Of a stretch of 64,000 bases of DNA, positions 45,764 through 54,862 are shown one piece after another. Every line of letters starts with the position of its first letter. Positions within the stretch are counted from its first letter, which is position 1. Source of the DNA: Armatimonadetes bacterium Uphvl-Ar1 (GTDB lineage Bacteria > Armatimonadota > Fimbriimonadia > Fimbriimonadales > Fimbriimonadaceae); assembly GCA_002162075.1 (NCBI GenBank), contig CP021423.1, forward strand, positions 2,294,001 through 2,358,000. Reading direction: 5' to 3'. A program made the translations under genes and the position numbers. The notes beneath the pieces are model-generated. The model did not search any database and was not told where the DNA came from. It was given only the letters and a program-made list of their open reading frames with translations.

Positions 45764-46639
45764 ATGCCAGTTCGCATTGATCAATTCCAGGTTGCGTGTC
45801 TTCAAACCAAACCGATCAAAGGTGACCTGAGCGGCACACTTAACCATTTGGCTGAATCTATTCGCCAAGCCGCCGAAGAAGGCGCCGACCTTGTCGTCCT
45901 GCCCGAATCCGCCCCCACCGGATATGTATTGGAAGGCGGAGTCAACTCTCTCGCTCTCACTCCCCAACTGCTTACAGATCACCTCAGTCAACGCCTCCAA
46001 AACCTCCCCAAAGTGCTTGACATAGCTATCGGCTATTTCGAGTCAAGCTCCATGCGACCCTACAATTCTGCCGCCTACATCACATTAGAAAATAACCAGG
46101 CCACCCTCCTCCACAACTACCGAAAGTTCTTCCTCCCCACATACGGAGTCTTCGATGAACACCGATTCCACGAGCCAGGTGCCGAACTGGGCATTGTTGA
46201 AACCCGATTCGGAAGGATCGGTCTGCTCATCTGTGAAGACATATGGCATTCAATCCTCCCCACTCTTCTCACCGTTGCCGGAGCCGAGCTTATCGTCGTC
46301 CACTCCGCCAGCCCCGCCCGAGAGTTTCAATCGGACAAACCCGGCAACTTAATCCGATATGACAACATGATCCAAAGCCTCTGCGCCGAGCACGGCGTTT
46401 TCTGCGCCATGGCCATGCTCGCCGGATTTGAGGGCGGCAAAGGCCTGACCGGCGGCTCCCAAATCGTTAGCCCCCTGGGAGATTGCCTCGTCCAAGCCAA
46501 AAACTTCGGCGAACAAATCATCATTGCCGAGGTTGACCTCCGGCTCGTCGAGCAAGCTCGATCAAATACTCCCCTCGCCGCTGATCTCAAAGAACGCTGG
46601 CGCGACATCGTCCGTCTCGCCGCCCAACTGGATAAATAG
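45764..46639 (+). CDS. Nitrilase-superfamily carbon-nitrogen hydrolase
   Basis: This 291-residue protein has the Glu-Lys-Cys triad: Glu in VVLPESAPTGY, Lys in YRKFFLPTYGVFDEHR, Cys in IGLLICEDIWH. The KFFLPTYGVFDEHRFHEPG segment and LICEDIWHS are closest to the glutaminase domain of NAD+ synthetase and to related amidases. At this length it is a free-standing amidohydrolase, without a synthetase domain. It begins 17 bases after the helicase gene and may be co-transcribed with it by read-through; the substrate is unknown. Confidence 0.85.
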   Translation: MPVRIDQFQVACLQTKPIKGDLSGTLNHLAESIRQAAEEGADLVVLPESAPTGYVLEGGVNSLALTPQLLTDHLSQRLQNLPKVLDIAIGYFESSSMRPYNSAAYITLENNQATLLHNYRKFFLPTYGVFDEHRFHEPGAELGIVETRFGRIGLLICEDIWHSILPTLLTVAGAELIVVHSASPAREFQSDKPGNLIRYDNMIQSLCAEHGVFCAMAMLAGFEGGKGLTGGSQIVSPLGDCLVQAKNFGEQIIIAEVDLRLVEQARSNTPLAADLKERWRDIVRLAAQLDK

Positions 46640-46642
46640 AAA

Positions 46643-46667
46643 TCCCCCGGCTCGCAGAGCCAGGGGA
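46643..46667 (-). terminator. Terminator after rplA
   Basis: CCCCCGGCTC-GCA-GAGCCAGGGG forms a stem of about ten pairs with one bulge or mismatch. On the minus strand ATTTCTATTTATC follows, so it should end the rplA transcript. Confidence 0.6.
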
Positions 46668-46690
46668 TATGTCAATTCAAGAAAGCCGGA

Positions 46691-47416
46691 TTAGTGACCG
46701 GAGTCTTTGCCTGCTTGAATAGGATCCAACTTGAATCCTGGACCCATCGTGCTGCTCATCGTCAATGTTTGCAAGAACCGGCCCTTACTGCTGCTCGGCT
46801 TAGCCTTGATGACCGCATCCAGCAACGTGACCACGTTTTCCTTCAACTGTTCGTTGCTAAAGCTGACCTTCCCAACCGGAACATGAACCACACCCGCCTT
46901 GTCAATTCGATACTCAACCCGCGCTGCAGATTTAATTTCTTTGACCGCTTGACCAACCGCATTGGTCACCGTGCCATTCTTCTTGTTCGGAGTCTTGGGG
47001 CCAAGGAAGCGACCAATTTTCCCGATCTGCGGAGCCATATCGTCGGAAGCAACCATGACATCAAAGTCCTTCCAACCATCTTGGATTTTCTTGATCAAAT
47101 CTTCGTCACCAATGAAATCGGCGCCAGCTGCTTCAGCTTCCTTTGCCGCATCACCTTTCGCCAAAACCGCAACCGTTTTCTTCTTACCAGTACCGTGCGG
47201 CAAATTAGTGATGCCCCGCACGTTTTGGTCGCTCTTGCGAGAATCAATCCCAAGCTTGATCGCAATGTCAACCGTCTCGTCAAACTTTGCGCTCGCCTTA
47301 CTTTTCACTGCCGCGATTGCATCTTCAATCGTGTGCATCGTGTCAAGGTCCAGACCTTTCGTGAGTTCCAAATAGCGCTGAGAATGCGCATTCTTCTTTT
47401 TAACTTTATTAGCCAT
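46691..47416 (-). CDS. rplA: 50S ribosomal protein L1
   Basis: Primary 23S rRNA-binding protein of the L1 stalk, 241 residues. Visible features include KFDETVDIAIKLGIDSRKSDQNVRGITNLPHGTGK, VLAKGDAAKEAEAAGADFIGDEDLIKKIQ, MAPQIGKIGRFLGPKTPNKKNGTV and FSNEQLKENVVTLLDAVIKAKPSSSKGRFLQTLTMSSTMGPG. The start is ATG at 47416 with a strong GGAGG nine bases upstream; the longer frame to 47533 runs through the regulatory leader. Unusually, no rplK (L11) precedes it: the next gene upstream is a divergent dehydrogenase, so rplA is transcribed alone, probably with autoregulation by L1. Confidence 0.96.
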   Translation of the reverse strand: MANKVKKKNAHSQRYLELTKGLDLDTMHTIEDAIAAVKSKASAKFDETVDIAIKLGIDSRKSDQNVRGITNLPHGTGKKKTVAVLAKGDAAKEAEAAGADFIGDEDLIKKIQDGWKDFDVMVASDDMAPQIGKIGRFLGPKTPNKKNGTVTNAVGQAVKEIKSAARVEYRIDKAGVVHVPVGKVSFSNEQLKENVVTLLDAVIKAKPSSSKGRFLQTLTMSSTMGPGFKLDPIQAGKDSGH

Positions 47417-47425
47417 GTCAGCCTC

Positions 47426-47463
47426 CGTGGTTCTTAAATCGGCTAGCGCACCAGCCTCCCACG
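47426..47463 (-). promoter_or_regulatory. L1-binding autoregulatory mRNA site
   Basis: On the minus strand, just before the rplA ribosome site, the leader reads CGTGG, then GAGGCT, a short loop, AGCCGA, an eight-base unpaired stretch and CCACG. The outer CGTGG/CCACG and inner GGCT/AGCC helices with GA on both sides reproduce the known L1 target in rRNA and in L1-operon mRNA. L1 binding here would block the adjoining GGAGG. Confidence 0.7.
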
Positions 47464-47627
47464 CTCGCGAATAGTACCCGTCCGCCAGATGCCCATCTCG
47501 GGTCCCGTAATTCGCCCTACACAACCGAGCCATCCCCCTAACCCGGTAGGTAACCTACTGCCGTCACAAACGTAAGCCGCCCGCACCCCTTGGCATGCAA
47601 CGGCGCACCCTCAAGGAACACAACTTT

Positions 47628-48803
47628 ATGCAAAACACTTACGCCATCCTCGGCTCCGGAATGCAAGGCACAGCTGCCGCCTACGATCTCGCTAAATTCG
47701 CCGAAGATCCCAAGATCATCATGGGCGACATGAGCCTCGAACAAGCCGAAAAGGCCGCCGCCCGTGTCAACAGACTCACCGGCAAAGATGTCTGCTCCGC
47801 CGCCCAAGTTGACGCCCTGAACCCAGATTCGCTGCGAACTTTCCTCCACGAAGCGGATATCGTCATTTCTTGTGTGCCCTATTGGATGCACCCCCAAATC
47901 GCAAAAATCGCGATTGAAACCATCACCGACATGGTTGATCTCGGCGGAAACACCGATATCACCATGCAAACCTTGGAGCTTGATGCCCAAGCCAAAGATG
48001 CCGAAATCACCCTCGTCCCCGACACTGGACTCGCCCCTGGATTGGTGAACAACGTCGGACTCTATCTCATCGAGAACATGGACAAATGTGATTCCGCGAA
48101 AATGTACTGCGGTGTCTTGCCCCAAAATCCCAAGCCCCCATTCAACTACAAACTCACCTTTAACGTCGAGGGCTTAGTTACCGAGTACGACTACGAAGCC
48201 ATCGTCCTTCGAGAAGGCCAAATCGAAAAAGTCCCCACCCTCACAGAGCTCGAAGACCTTCACATCGACCAGCTCGGCGATATGGAAGCTTTTGTTACGT
48301 CCGGTGGAACATCAACCGCGCCGTACACCTTGCAAGGCAAAGTAACCAACTACGAATACAAAACGATTCGATTCCCCGGTCACTGCGAACGGATGAAAAT
48401 CTTCAAAGATTTCGGATTCTGGAACGAGAGCAAGGTCAACGTTCGCGGCACTGAAGTCGTCCCCAAAGATGTCTTCAACACCGTATTCGGCCCAGAACTG
48501 GATAAATTCGTCGACCAGGATCTCTGCGCCGTCCGTGGCGTCGGCATCGGAACCACCAACGGCGAACCCACTCGCATCCAAGTCGACATCTTCGACAAGC
48601 AAGATCCCGAAACCGGATTCACATCCATGGAGCGATTGACCGGGTTCAGCACATCAATCATCGCACAAGAAGTTGTCAACGGTCGCGTCGCCAAAGGTGC
48701 CGTCCGATACGAAAATGCCATGACCGGAACCGACTTCCTCGCTGCCCTTCACAAGCGCGGGATCGACATCCGAATCAAGAAAACCATCGAACACGTTTTC
48801 TAA
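47628..48803 (+). CDS. Saccharopine dehydrogenase-family oxidoreductase (lysine 6-dehydrogenase-like)
   Basis: This 391-residue NAD(P)-dependent enzyme begins MQNTYAILGSGMQGTAAAYDLAKF, a Rossmann motif. It continues with the family segments ADIVISCVPYWMHPQIAKIAIE, MVDLGGNTDI and LVPDTGLAPGLVNNVGLYLIE, the last diagnostic of the saccharopine/homospermidine dehydrogenase group. The C-terminal domain has TLQGKVTNYEYKTIRFPGHCERMKIFKDFGF. It may act on lysine or a related amino acid. ATG at 47628 with AAGGA upstream is preferred to 47595. A strong terminator follows. Confidence 0.85.
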   Translation: MQNTYAILGSGMQGTAAAYDLAKFAEDPKIIMGDMSLEQAEKAAARVNRLTGKDVCSAAQVDALNPDSLRTFLHEADIVISCVPYWMHPQIAKIAIETITDMVDLGGNTDITMQTLELDAQAKDAEITLVPDTGLAPGLVNNVGLYLIENMDKCDSAKMYCGVLPQNPKPPFNYKLTFNVEGLVTEYDYEAIVLREGQIEKVPTLTELEDLHIDQLGDMEAFVTSGGTSTAPYTLQGKVTNYEYKTIRFPGHCERMKIFKDFGFWNESKVNVRGTEVVPKDVFNTVFGPELDKFVDQDLCAVRGVGIGTTNGEPTRIQVDIFDKQDPETGFTSMERLTGFSTSIIAQEVVNGRVAKGAVRYENAMTGTDFLAALHKRGIDIRIKKTIEHVF

Positions 48804-48823
48804 GCTTCTTCAGTAAAAACTTG

Positions 48824-48858
48824 AATTCGAGGATCATTTTATGATCCTCGAATTTTTT
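48824..48858 (+). terminator. Rho-independent terminator
   Basis: A perfect 14-base-pair stem (AATTCGAGGATCAT and complement), three-base loop and a tail of four Ts directly after the dehydrogenase gene. Confidence 0.9.
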
Positions 48859-48898
48859 GTGAACCATATGATCCGTTCCGTCGTTTATACTCGCAGTT

Positions 48899-49270
48899 AT
48901 GAAGCTCGCTCTCGTTTTGATCGCCAGTACCGCCGTCCTCGGTGTAGGCATCCTCACCCCCGCCCAAGCCCAAACCAAAGAAGTCAGCTTCAAGAAGGAC
49001 GTCACCCCCGTCCTCAAAAAGTATTGCTACAACTGTCACGCGGGCGAAAAATCCAGCCACGGGCTCAAAGTCGATAACTACGACAACATCATGAAGGGCT
49101 CCAAGTACTCGAAAGTAGTGAAGCCAGAAAAGAGTGCCGAAAGTGTCATCATCCGATCCGTCAAAAACCAACCCGGAGGAACAAAAATGCCTCCCGGACG
49201 ACGTTCTGTCTCAGAATCAGAAATCAAAATTATCGCCGATTGGATTGACCAAGGCGCAAAGAACAACTAA
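48899..49270 (+). CDS. Periplasmic c-type cytochrome (planctomycete type)
   Basis: A 123-residue protein with a signal peptide (MKLALVLIASTAVLGVGILTPAQA) and a single haem site CYNCH in SFKKDVTPVLKKYCYNCHAG, a distal Met in TKMPPGRR, and the ending IKIIADWIDQGAKNN. The pattern is that of the small cytochrome domains attached to DUF1549/DUF1553 proteins in Planctomycetes. It probably shuttles electrons in the periplasm. The next gene encodes a related cytochrome, suggesting tandem duplication. Confidence 0.88.
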   Translation: MKLALVLIASTAVLGVGILTPAQAQTKEVSFKKDVTPVLKKYCYNCHAGEKSSHGLKVDNYDNIMKGSKYSKVVKPEKSAESVIIRSVKNQPGGTKMPPGRRSVSESEIKIIADWIDQGAKNN

Positions 49271-49301
49271 AATCCATAACGATTCGGATAAACTGCCGCA
49301 C

Positions 49302-49739
49302 ATGAAACGTGTGGCAGTTCCCGTTTTGGCCCTTGGCATTTTCTTGATCGCTTGCTCATCCCAAACCCCTGAGCCAGAACCATCAACCCCCAAAGCCGAA
49401 CAGTCCGCTGAATCCACCCAAGAGCCCCGCGTCGAACCCGGTCTTCAAACCGTCACCGTCTCATTTAAAGAAGACATCAACCCTCTAATCCAAGCGAACT
49501 GTCTCGGTTGCCATAGCGGCCCAAAGGCTAAAGAAGGCATAGACATGTCCTCCTATGAACTCCTGACCACCTCCGGAGAGCACGGCGCGATCATAAAGCC
49601 CGGCGATTCATCCAGCAGCCTCATGATCAAAGCCATGACTGGCGACGGTGTTGACATCATGCCCCCCGCCGGAAAACTCCCCGACGACAAGATCGAACTC
49701 GTTGCTCAATGGATCGACGCCGGTGCGAAAAACGACTAG
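49302..49739 (+). CDS. c-type cytochrome lipoprotein (planctomycete type)
   Basis: A 145-residue protein from ATG at 49302. The signal peptide ends in the lipobox LIAC, so the protein is membrane-tethered. A Pro/Glu-rich linker (EPEPSTPKAEQSAESTQEP) leads to a cytochrome domain: VSFKEDINPLIQANCLGCHSG, IMPPAGKLPDD and IELVAQWIDAGAKND. It is clearly paralogous to the preceding cytochrome. The longer frame from 49134 overlaps that gene and is rejected. Confidence 0.87.
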   Translation: MKRVAVPVLALGIFLIACSSQTPEPEPSTPKAEQSAESTQEPRVEPGLQTVTVSFKEDINPLIQANCLGCHSGPKAKEGIDMSSYELLTTSGEHGAIIKPGDSSSSLMIKAMTGDGVDIMPPAGKLPDDKIELVAQWIDAGAKND

Positions 49740-49812
49740 GTCAGCCCCCTAGGCCACTGCCGAACCAATCCAACCCAAACGAGTAGAATCCATTAGGTTC
49801 AAACCGACCTCC

Positions 49813-51609
49813 ATGGATCAATCGCACATCCGGAACTTCTGCATCATTGCTCACATCGATCACGGCAAATCAACCCTTGCCGACCGGATCCTTGAGTTCT
49901 GCGGAGCCGTGCGAGGAACCGCCCAAGAGCAAATGCTCGACACCATGGAACTCGAACGCGAGCGCGGAATCACCATCAAGATGACCGCCGTGCGCATGGA
50001 GTACACCGCCAAAAACGGCGAAACCTATCAATTTAATCTCATCGATACGCCCGGCCACGTTGATTTCACTTACGAAGTATCTCGCGCCCTCGATGCTTGC
50101 GAAGGCGCAATTCTGATCGTAGACGCCACCCAAGGGGTCGAAGCCCAAACCATCGCCAACGCGAACATGGCGATGACCCAAAATCTCACCATCGTCCCCG
50201 TGATCAACAAGATGGATCTGCCCCACGCCGATCCCGAGATGGCCCGAGACGAAATCGAAAACACCCTCATGATTGATGGCTCCGAAGCCATCCCTTGCTC
50301 CGCAAAGACCGGACTCGGCATCCAAGACATTCTCGAAGCCGTCGTCGAACGGGTTCCCGCCCCAAAAGGCGACGCCAACGCCCCCCTCCGAGCCCTCATC
50401 TTTGATAGCCACTTCGACACCTACCAAGGCGCCGTTGCTTACTGCCGTGTCATGGATGGATCAGTCAAACCCGGCGACAAAATCCAAATGATGTCTACCG
50501 GCAAAACCTTCGATGTGGACGAGGTTGGCGTCTTCCGCCCCCGGCTCGAACGTGGACTCGATCTCAACTGCGGTGAAGTCGGATTCATCACTGCCGCCAT
50601 CAAGACCATCGGCGATGCAAGCGTCGGCGACACCATCACCAACGGAGTCACCCCCGCCACTCAAGCCCTCCCTGGCTACCGCAAAGCCAAATCAATGGTC
50701 TACTGCGGACTCTATCCCACCGATTCCGATCAATACGAAGACCTCCGCGACGCGATCCAAAAACTTCAGCTCAACGACGCTTCCCTAGAATACGAACCCG
50801 AAACATCCGCCGCCCTCGGATTCGGATTCCGCTGCGGATTCCTTGGCCTCCTCCACATGGATATCATGCGCGAGCGATTGGAACGAGAATTCGATCTCGA
50901 CCTTATCCTCACCGCCCCCAGCGTGGATTACCACGTCTACAAAACTGACGGCGAAGTCCTCTACATCTCAAATCCCAGCGAACTCCCCCCAAGCAACCAC
51001 ATCGCCAGCATCGAAGAACCCGTCGTCACCAGCGTCATCATGGTGCCCAACGATTACGTCGGTCCTGTCATGAACCTCTGCCAAGAGCGGCGCGGCGTCT
51101 ACCGCAAAACCGAGTACCTCACCCCCACCCGGGCCATGCTGACCTACACCCTCCCCCTCGGCGAAATCCTCCTCGATTTCTTCGACAAACTCAAATCTTC
51201 CACCAAAGGCTACGCGAGCTTCGATTACGAATTCGCCGGCTACGAACAAAGTGACCTCGTCAAAGTGGACATCCTCCTCAATGGCGATCCCGTTGACGCC
51301 CTCAGTTTCATCGTCAACCGCTCATTCAGCTACCAACGCGGAAAAGCCATCGTCGAACAACTCCGTAAAGTCGTCCCCCGGCAGCAGTTCGAAGTCAAAA
51401 TTCAAGCCGCTATCGGGGCCAAGATCATCTCCGCCGACGTCATCAAACCGTTCCGCAAAAACGTCATCGCCAAGTGCTACGGCGGCGACGTCAGCCGCAA
51501 ACGCAAACTCCTGGAAAAACAAAAGAAAGGGAAAAAGCGCATGAAGAACATCGGCAGCATCGAAGTCCCCCAAGAAGCCTTCCTCAGCGTCCTTAAAGTC
51601 GCTGAGTAA
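49813..51609 (+). CDS. lepA: Elongation factor 4 (LepA)
   Basis: Ribosome-associated GTPase of 598 residues, normal for the family. The G domain has [33 protein letters not shown] and [10 protein letters not shown]; later segments include [28 protein letters not shown] and the C-terminal domain RVIS-equivalent [42 protein letters not shown], unique to LepA. No clear ribosome site before the ATG. It stands alone; a G-rich repeat follows its stop. Confidence 0.97.
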   Translation: MDQSHIRNFCIIAHIDHGKSTLADRILEFCGAVRGTAQEQMLDTMELERERGITIKMTAVRMEYTAKNGETYQFNLIDTPGHVDFTYEVSRALDACEGAILIVDATQGVEAQTIANANMAMTQNLTIVPVINKMDLPHADPEMARDEIENTLMIDGSEAIPCSAKTGLGIQDILEAVVERVPAPKGDANAPLRALIFDSHFDTYQGAVAYCRVMDGSVKPGDKIQMMSTGKTFDVDEVGVFRPRLERGLDLNCGEVGFITAAIKTIGDASVGDTITNGVTPATQALPGYRKAKSMVYCGLYPTDSDQYEDLRDAIQKLQLNDASLEYEPETSAALGFGFRCGFLGLLHMDIMRERLEREFDLDLILTAPSVDYHVYKTDGEVLYISNPSELPPSNHIASIEEPVVTSVIMVPNDYVGPVMNLCQERRGVYRKTEYLTPTRAMLTYTLPLGEILLDFFDKLKSSTKGYASFDYEFAGYEQSDLVKVDILLNGDPVDALSFIVNRSFSYQRGKAIVEQLRKVVPRQQFEVKIQAAIGAKIISADVIKPFRKNVIAKCYGGDVSRKRKLLEKQKKGKKRMKNIGSIEVPQEAFLSVLKVAE

Positions 51610-51630
51610 GTTAGATGTAGGTTGCTTCAT

Positions 51631-51668
51631 TCCCTCCCCAAGTTTGGGGAGGGATTAAGGGTGGGGTT
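51631..51668 (+). repeat. Palindromic G-rich repeat, intergenic
   Basis: CCCTCCCC, AAGTTT loop, GGGGAGGGATTAAGGGTGGGG and TT. Four G runs fit a G-quadruplex pattern. It lies 22 bases after lepA. Confidence 0.88.
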
Positions 51669-51800
51669 GTCCATTGAGCAAACGGTTAGAGAAGTCATCT
51701 TGACAACCTCGCAAAAGTACCAGTTTCCCCCGCAAATCCCCCACCCTTAACACAACCACAACCCTCTCTGATATACTTGGGCCTGAGGTTTAAAATTCAC

Positions 51801-52496
51801 ATGCGTAGAGGAACATTGGTGCTTCTCGCGGGTGTACTGGCTGGCAGTGCTCACGCGATTTTGATTGACGATTTCACCTCCGGTTTCGCCGGAGCCACGA
51901 CCACAACGGGTGCTTACTACAACACCGTCTCCGCCAACTCTATCGGCGGTCACCGGTTTGTAAACCACATCTTCAACTCGAATCCACTCAACCGACCCAT
52001 CGCAACCGATGTCAATGCGGCCGCCCCCGGCAACATGTTCATCGAAGCGGGATCAGGTGTGAATGGTCAAGCAACACTCGCATGGGGTGGAGCCCTAACC
52101 GTTCCGGCATCAGGAGCCGGCAACGTCTTCGCAAATGACTTTGTCGGACTGAGTTCCGTCAATTTCTCAAACGAAGCTGGACTTCGGGTTGATTACATCA
52201 ACAACGATCAGGGATCAACTGGCCTCTTCCTGCAAATTTTTGACAACACACTTGCTTCGAGTTTTTCAACTCTCCAAAATGCTGCTGTCGGAAATGGAAG
52301 CATTTTCTTTAACTTTGCATCCCTGACTGGAACAGCGAATCTTGCCAACGTGCGACTCATCGTCCTTGGAACAGGTCTGCCCAACGGCAACGATATCACC
52401 CTCACCCGGGTTGAAACCGAAGCCATCCCCGAGCCGGCAACCCTCGCCGTCCTCGGACTCGCCGCTGCCGCCATCGCCCGCCGCAAACGCAAATAA
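51801..52496 (+). CDS. PEP-CTERM sorting domain protein
   Basis: A 231-residue secreted protein: signal peptide MRRGTLVLLAGVLAGSAHA, a beta-rich middle (FNSNPLNRPIATDVNAAAPGNMFIEAGSG, FSNEAGLRVDYINNDQGSTGLFLQIFDN) and a C-terminal IPEPATLAVLGLAAAAIARRKRK exosortase signal. The ATG at 51801 gives the signal peptide; an upstream frame start at 51777 is unlikely. The core domain is not recognised. A strong terminator follows. Confidence 0.85.
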   Translation: MRRGTLVLLAGVLAGSAHAILIDDFTSGFAGATTTTGAYYNTVSANSIGGHRFVNHIFNSNPLNRPIATDVNAAAPGNMFIEAGSGVNGQATLAWGGALTVPASGAGNVFANDFVGLSSVNFSNEAGLRVDYINNDQGSTGLFLQIFDNTLASSFSTLQNAAVGNGSIFFNFASLTGTANLANVRLIVLGTGLPNGNDITLTRVETEAIPEPATLAVLGLAAAAIARRKRK

Positions 52497-52509
52497 AAGC
52501 CAACAGAAC

Positions 52510-52547
52510 AAAACCCCCGATGACCAACTCGGCAACGGGGGTTTTTT
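52510..52547 (+). terminator. Rho-independent terminator
   Basis: AAAACCCCCG pairs with CGGGGGTTTT and is followed by further Ts (six in all), 13 bases after the PEP-CTERM gene. Confidence 0.88.
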
Positions 52548-52672
52548 AGTACCAAAATGTCCCCTTCGTCAGAGAGTAAGCAAAGGGCAAAGAACCTATA
52601 CTTACCGTGAATATTCTTTATCCCCACTTCTACCCTTCATCTGGCGGCCCAAACCGAGTATCCTCTGTAAAA

Positions 52673-54109
52673 ATGCCCAACTTTCCCATGATCATCCAAG
52701 GCGGCATGGGCGTCGCCGTCAGCAACTACACCCTTGCCCGAGCAGTAGGCAAAACAGGCAACATGGGTGTCATCTCCGGAACCGGAGTGGATGCGGTTCT
52801 CTCACGCCGACTTCAAATGGGTGATCCCACCGGCGAACTCAAAGACGCTTTTGCAGCATTCCCCCTGCAAGACATGGCCAAACGGGTCTGGGACAAATAC
52901 TTCCGCGCCGACCGCGACCCCAGCAAACCGTTTCTCTCCCGACCCCTCCCCAACAACGAACCCGGCAAAGCATGGTTCGAACTCGCCATCGTCGCCAATT
53001 TCGTTGAAGTCTGGCTCGCCAAACGCGATCACTCCGCCCCTATCGGCATCAATCTTCTCGAAAAAATCCAAATCCCCCACCTCGCTTCGCTCTTCGGAGC
53101 CATGCTCGCCGAAGTTGATTTCGTCCTCATGGGTGCCGGAATCCCCCGTCAAATCCCCGCCGCCCTCGATTCTTTGGCGGAAATGAAGGAAACCAAATAC
53201 CGCATCAACGTGGATGACAATCCCGACAACGAAGCCTTTTATCACACCTTTGACCCCAAAGCCATTGCCGAATGGGGCATCAGCAAACTCAAGCGACCCA
53301 AATTTCTCGCCATCATCAGCAGCAACATCCTCGCTCTGCAGATGGTCAAGAAATGCACCCCGCCTGTTGACGGTCTCATCGTTGAATTCCCCCTCGCCGG
53401 AGGGCACAACGCTCCTCCACGCGGCCCCATGGTTCTCGACGAAAACAACGAACCCATTTACGGCCCCAAAGACGAAGTTGATCTCGCCCAAATCGCCGAA
53501 CTCGGCGTCCCCTTCTGGCTCGCCGGAGCCTATGGTCAACCCGAACGACTCAACGAAGCTCTCGAAGCCGGAGCGTGTGGCATCCAAGTCGGAACTGCCT
53601 TCGCGTTCTGCAACGAAAGCGGTATCGAACCCACCCTCAAACAGCAAATTATCAACGACGTCAAGGCGGGCAACATGAGCGTCCACACCAACGCCTCGGC
53701 ATCTCCCACCGGATTCCCCTTCAAAGTCGCCCAAGTCAAAGGCACTCTCAGCGAAATCTCCACCTACAAAAAGCGAAATCGAATCTGCGACCTCGGCTAT
53801 CTCCGCACTCCTTACCGCAAAGACGACGGCACCCTCGGCTACCGGTGCCCCTCCGAACCCGTCGAGGATTACCTCAAAAAAGGCGGCAAACTCGAAGAAA
53901 CCGTCGGCCGAATGTGCGTCTGCAACGGCCTCTATGGCACCATCGGAATGCCCCAAATCCGCAAAGATGGCGCGATCGAACCAACCCTGGTCACATCCGG
54001 AAACGACCTGATCAAGATCACCGACTTCCTCCCCGGAGACAAAACAAGCTATTCTGCTGCCGACGTCGTCACTCATCTTCTGAGCAAACTCCCCGTCAAG
54101 GTTTCATAG
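52673..54109 (+). CDS. Nitronate monooxygenase-like flavoprotein
   Basis: This 478-residue protein has the TIM-barrel FMN fold of the 2-nitropropane dioxygenase family: MIIQGGMGVAVSNYTLARAVGKTGNMGVISGTG at the N-terminus, LIVEFPLAGGHNAPPRG (the GGH segment near the active site) and EALEAGACGIQVGTAFAF (phosphate binding). It is longer than the usual about 320-360 residues; the C-terminal part holds conserved-looking cysteines (NRICDLGYLRTPYR, RMCVCNGLYGT). It could oxidise nitronates or act as an enoyl-reductase-like protein; the substrate is not clear. The ATG at 52673 gives the usual N-terminus. Confidence 0.82.
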   Translation: MPNFPMIIQGGMGVAVSNYTLARAVGKTGNMGVISGTGVDAVLSRRLQMGDPTGELKDAFAAFPLQDMAKRVWDKYFRADRDPSKPFLSRPLPNNEPGKAWFELAIVANFVEVWLAKRDHSAPIGINLLEKIQIPHLASLFGAMLAEVDFVLMGAGIPRQIPAALDSLAEMKETKYRINVDDNPDNEAFYHTFDPKAIAEWGISKLKRPKFLAIISSNILALQMVKKCTPPVDGLIVEFPLAGGHNAPPRGPMVLDENNEPIYGPKDEVDLAQIAELGVPFWLAGAYGQPERLNEALEAGACGIQVGTAFAFCNESGIEPTLKQQIINDVKAGNMSVHTNASASPTGFPFKVAQVKGTLSEISTYKKRNRICDLGYLRTPYRKDDGTLGYRCPSEPVEDYLKKGGKLEETVGRMCVCNGLYGTIGMPQIRKDGAIEPTLVTSGNDLIKITDFLPGDKTSYSAADVVTHLLSKLPVKVS

Positions 54110-54124
54110 GCAAATTGGTCGCGT

Positions 54125-54862
54125 ATGGAACTTGAAGACGAGCTTCTTGACCAAAGAAAGGAGTTCCGTTCCGAGCCTGATGAAGTTACAAGAGCCCGCT
54201 GGATACAAGTCGCAGTGGCTCTTTGCCTTTGCTTTGTTCCCGCTTGGCTGTCAAATGTTTATAACGCGACCAACTACTATCCCTCAACCCCCTTTGACAA
54301 TAGCTTTGCCTCAATAATCGCCAATTTTCCAACCGCAATCGCCCTCCTTTACATTGCTTACAACGGTAAGTGGACAGCCGCTCAATTCGGACTTGATCGA
54401 CTAAAATGGCAGCACTTTGGATTCGGAGTAGCAACGTGCTTCTTTGCGTTAATCGCCGAATTTTTTGCTCGAACACTCCAGTTCATCGTCCTGTCAAAGT
54501 TCCTGCCTCAACCTGATGGCAACGACCTTTTCAATCCCGGAATCTTCCCAATTCTTCCTGGATTGGTCTTAAGCCTCGTACTCAACTCGTTGGTCGAAGA
54601 GATCAGCTTTCGCGGATTTATCGATACTCACCTACCAATACTTCTCAATTCTCCCGTCTTTGGAATCGTAATCTCTGCCGCTCTCTTTTCAAGCTATCAC
54701 ATCTATCAAGGATGGGCCTCGCTCTTCCCAATCTTCATCTTTGGTATTTCAATGGCCATCAGTCGCAAAGTATTTGAATCAATCTGGCCCGCAATAATCG
54801 GCCATACCTTGTGTAACCTAATGATCTACATGGGCTGGCTGAACTTCCTACTAAAACACTAA
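54125..54862 (+). CDS. CPBP-family intramembrane metalloprotease
   Basis: A 245-residue protein with about seven hydrophobic segments and the three CPBP (Abi/CAAX protease-like) motifs: EEISFRG (EExxxR), FSSYH (FxxxH) and HTLCN (HxxxN). These ligate zinc and form the active site within the membrane. The substrate is unknown; roles include prenyl-protein-like processing and bacteriocin self-immunity. It follows the nitronate monooxygenase-like gene by 15 bases and its stop overlaps that of the convergent methyltransferase by four bases. Confidence 0.88.
   Translation: MELEDELLDQRKEFRSEPDEVTRARWIQVAVALCLCFVPAWLSNVYNATNYYPSTPFDNSFASIIANFPTAIALLYIAYNGKWTAAQFGLDRLKWQHFGFGVATCFFALIAEFFARTLQFIVLSKFLPQPDGNDLFNPGIFPILPGLVLSLVLNSLVEEISFRGFIDTHLPILLNSPVFGIVISAALFSSYHIYQGWASLFPIFIFGISMAISRKVFESIWPAIIGHTLCNLMIYMGWLNFLLKH

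Noticed and set aside
47470-47545. tRNA gene upstream of rplA
   Set aside because: A D-arm-like GGCTCGGTTG segment exists, but there is no acceptor stem, anticodon arm or T loop in the right places.
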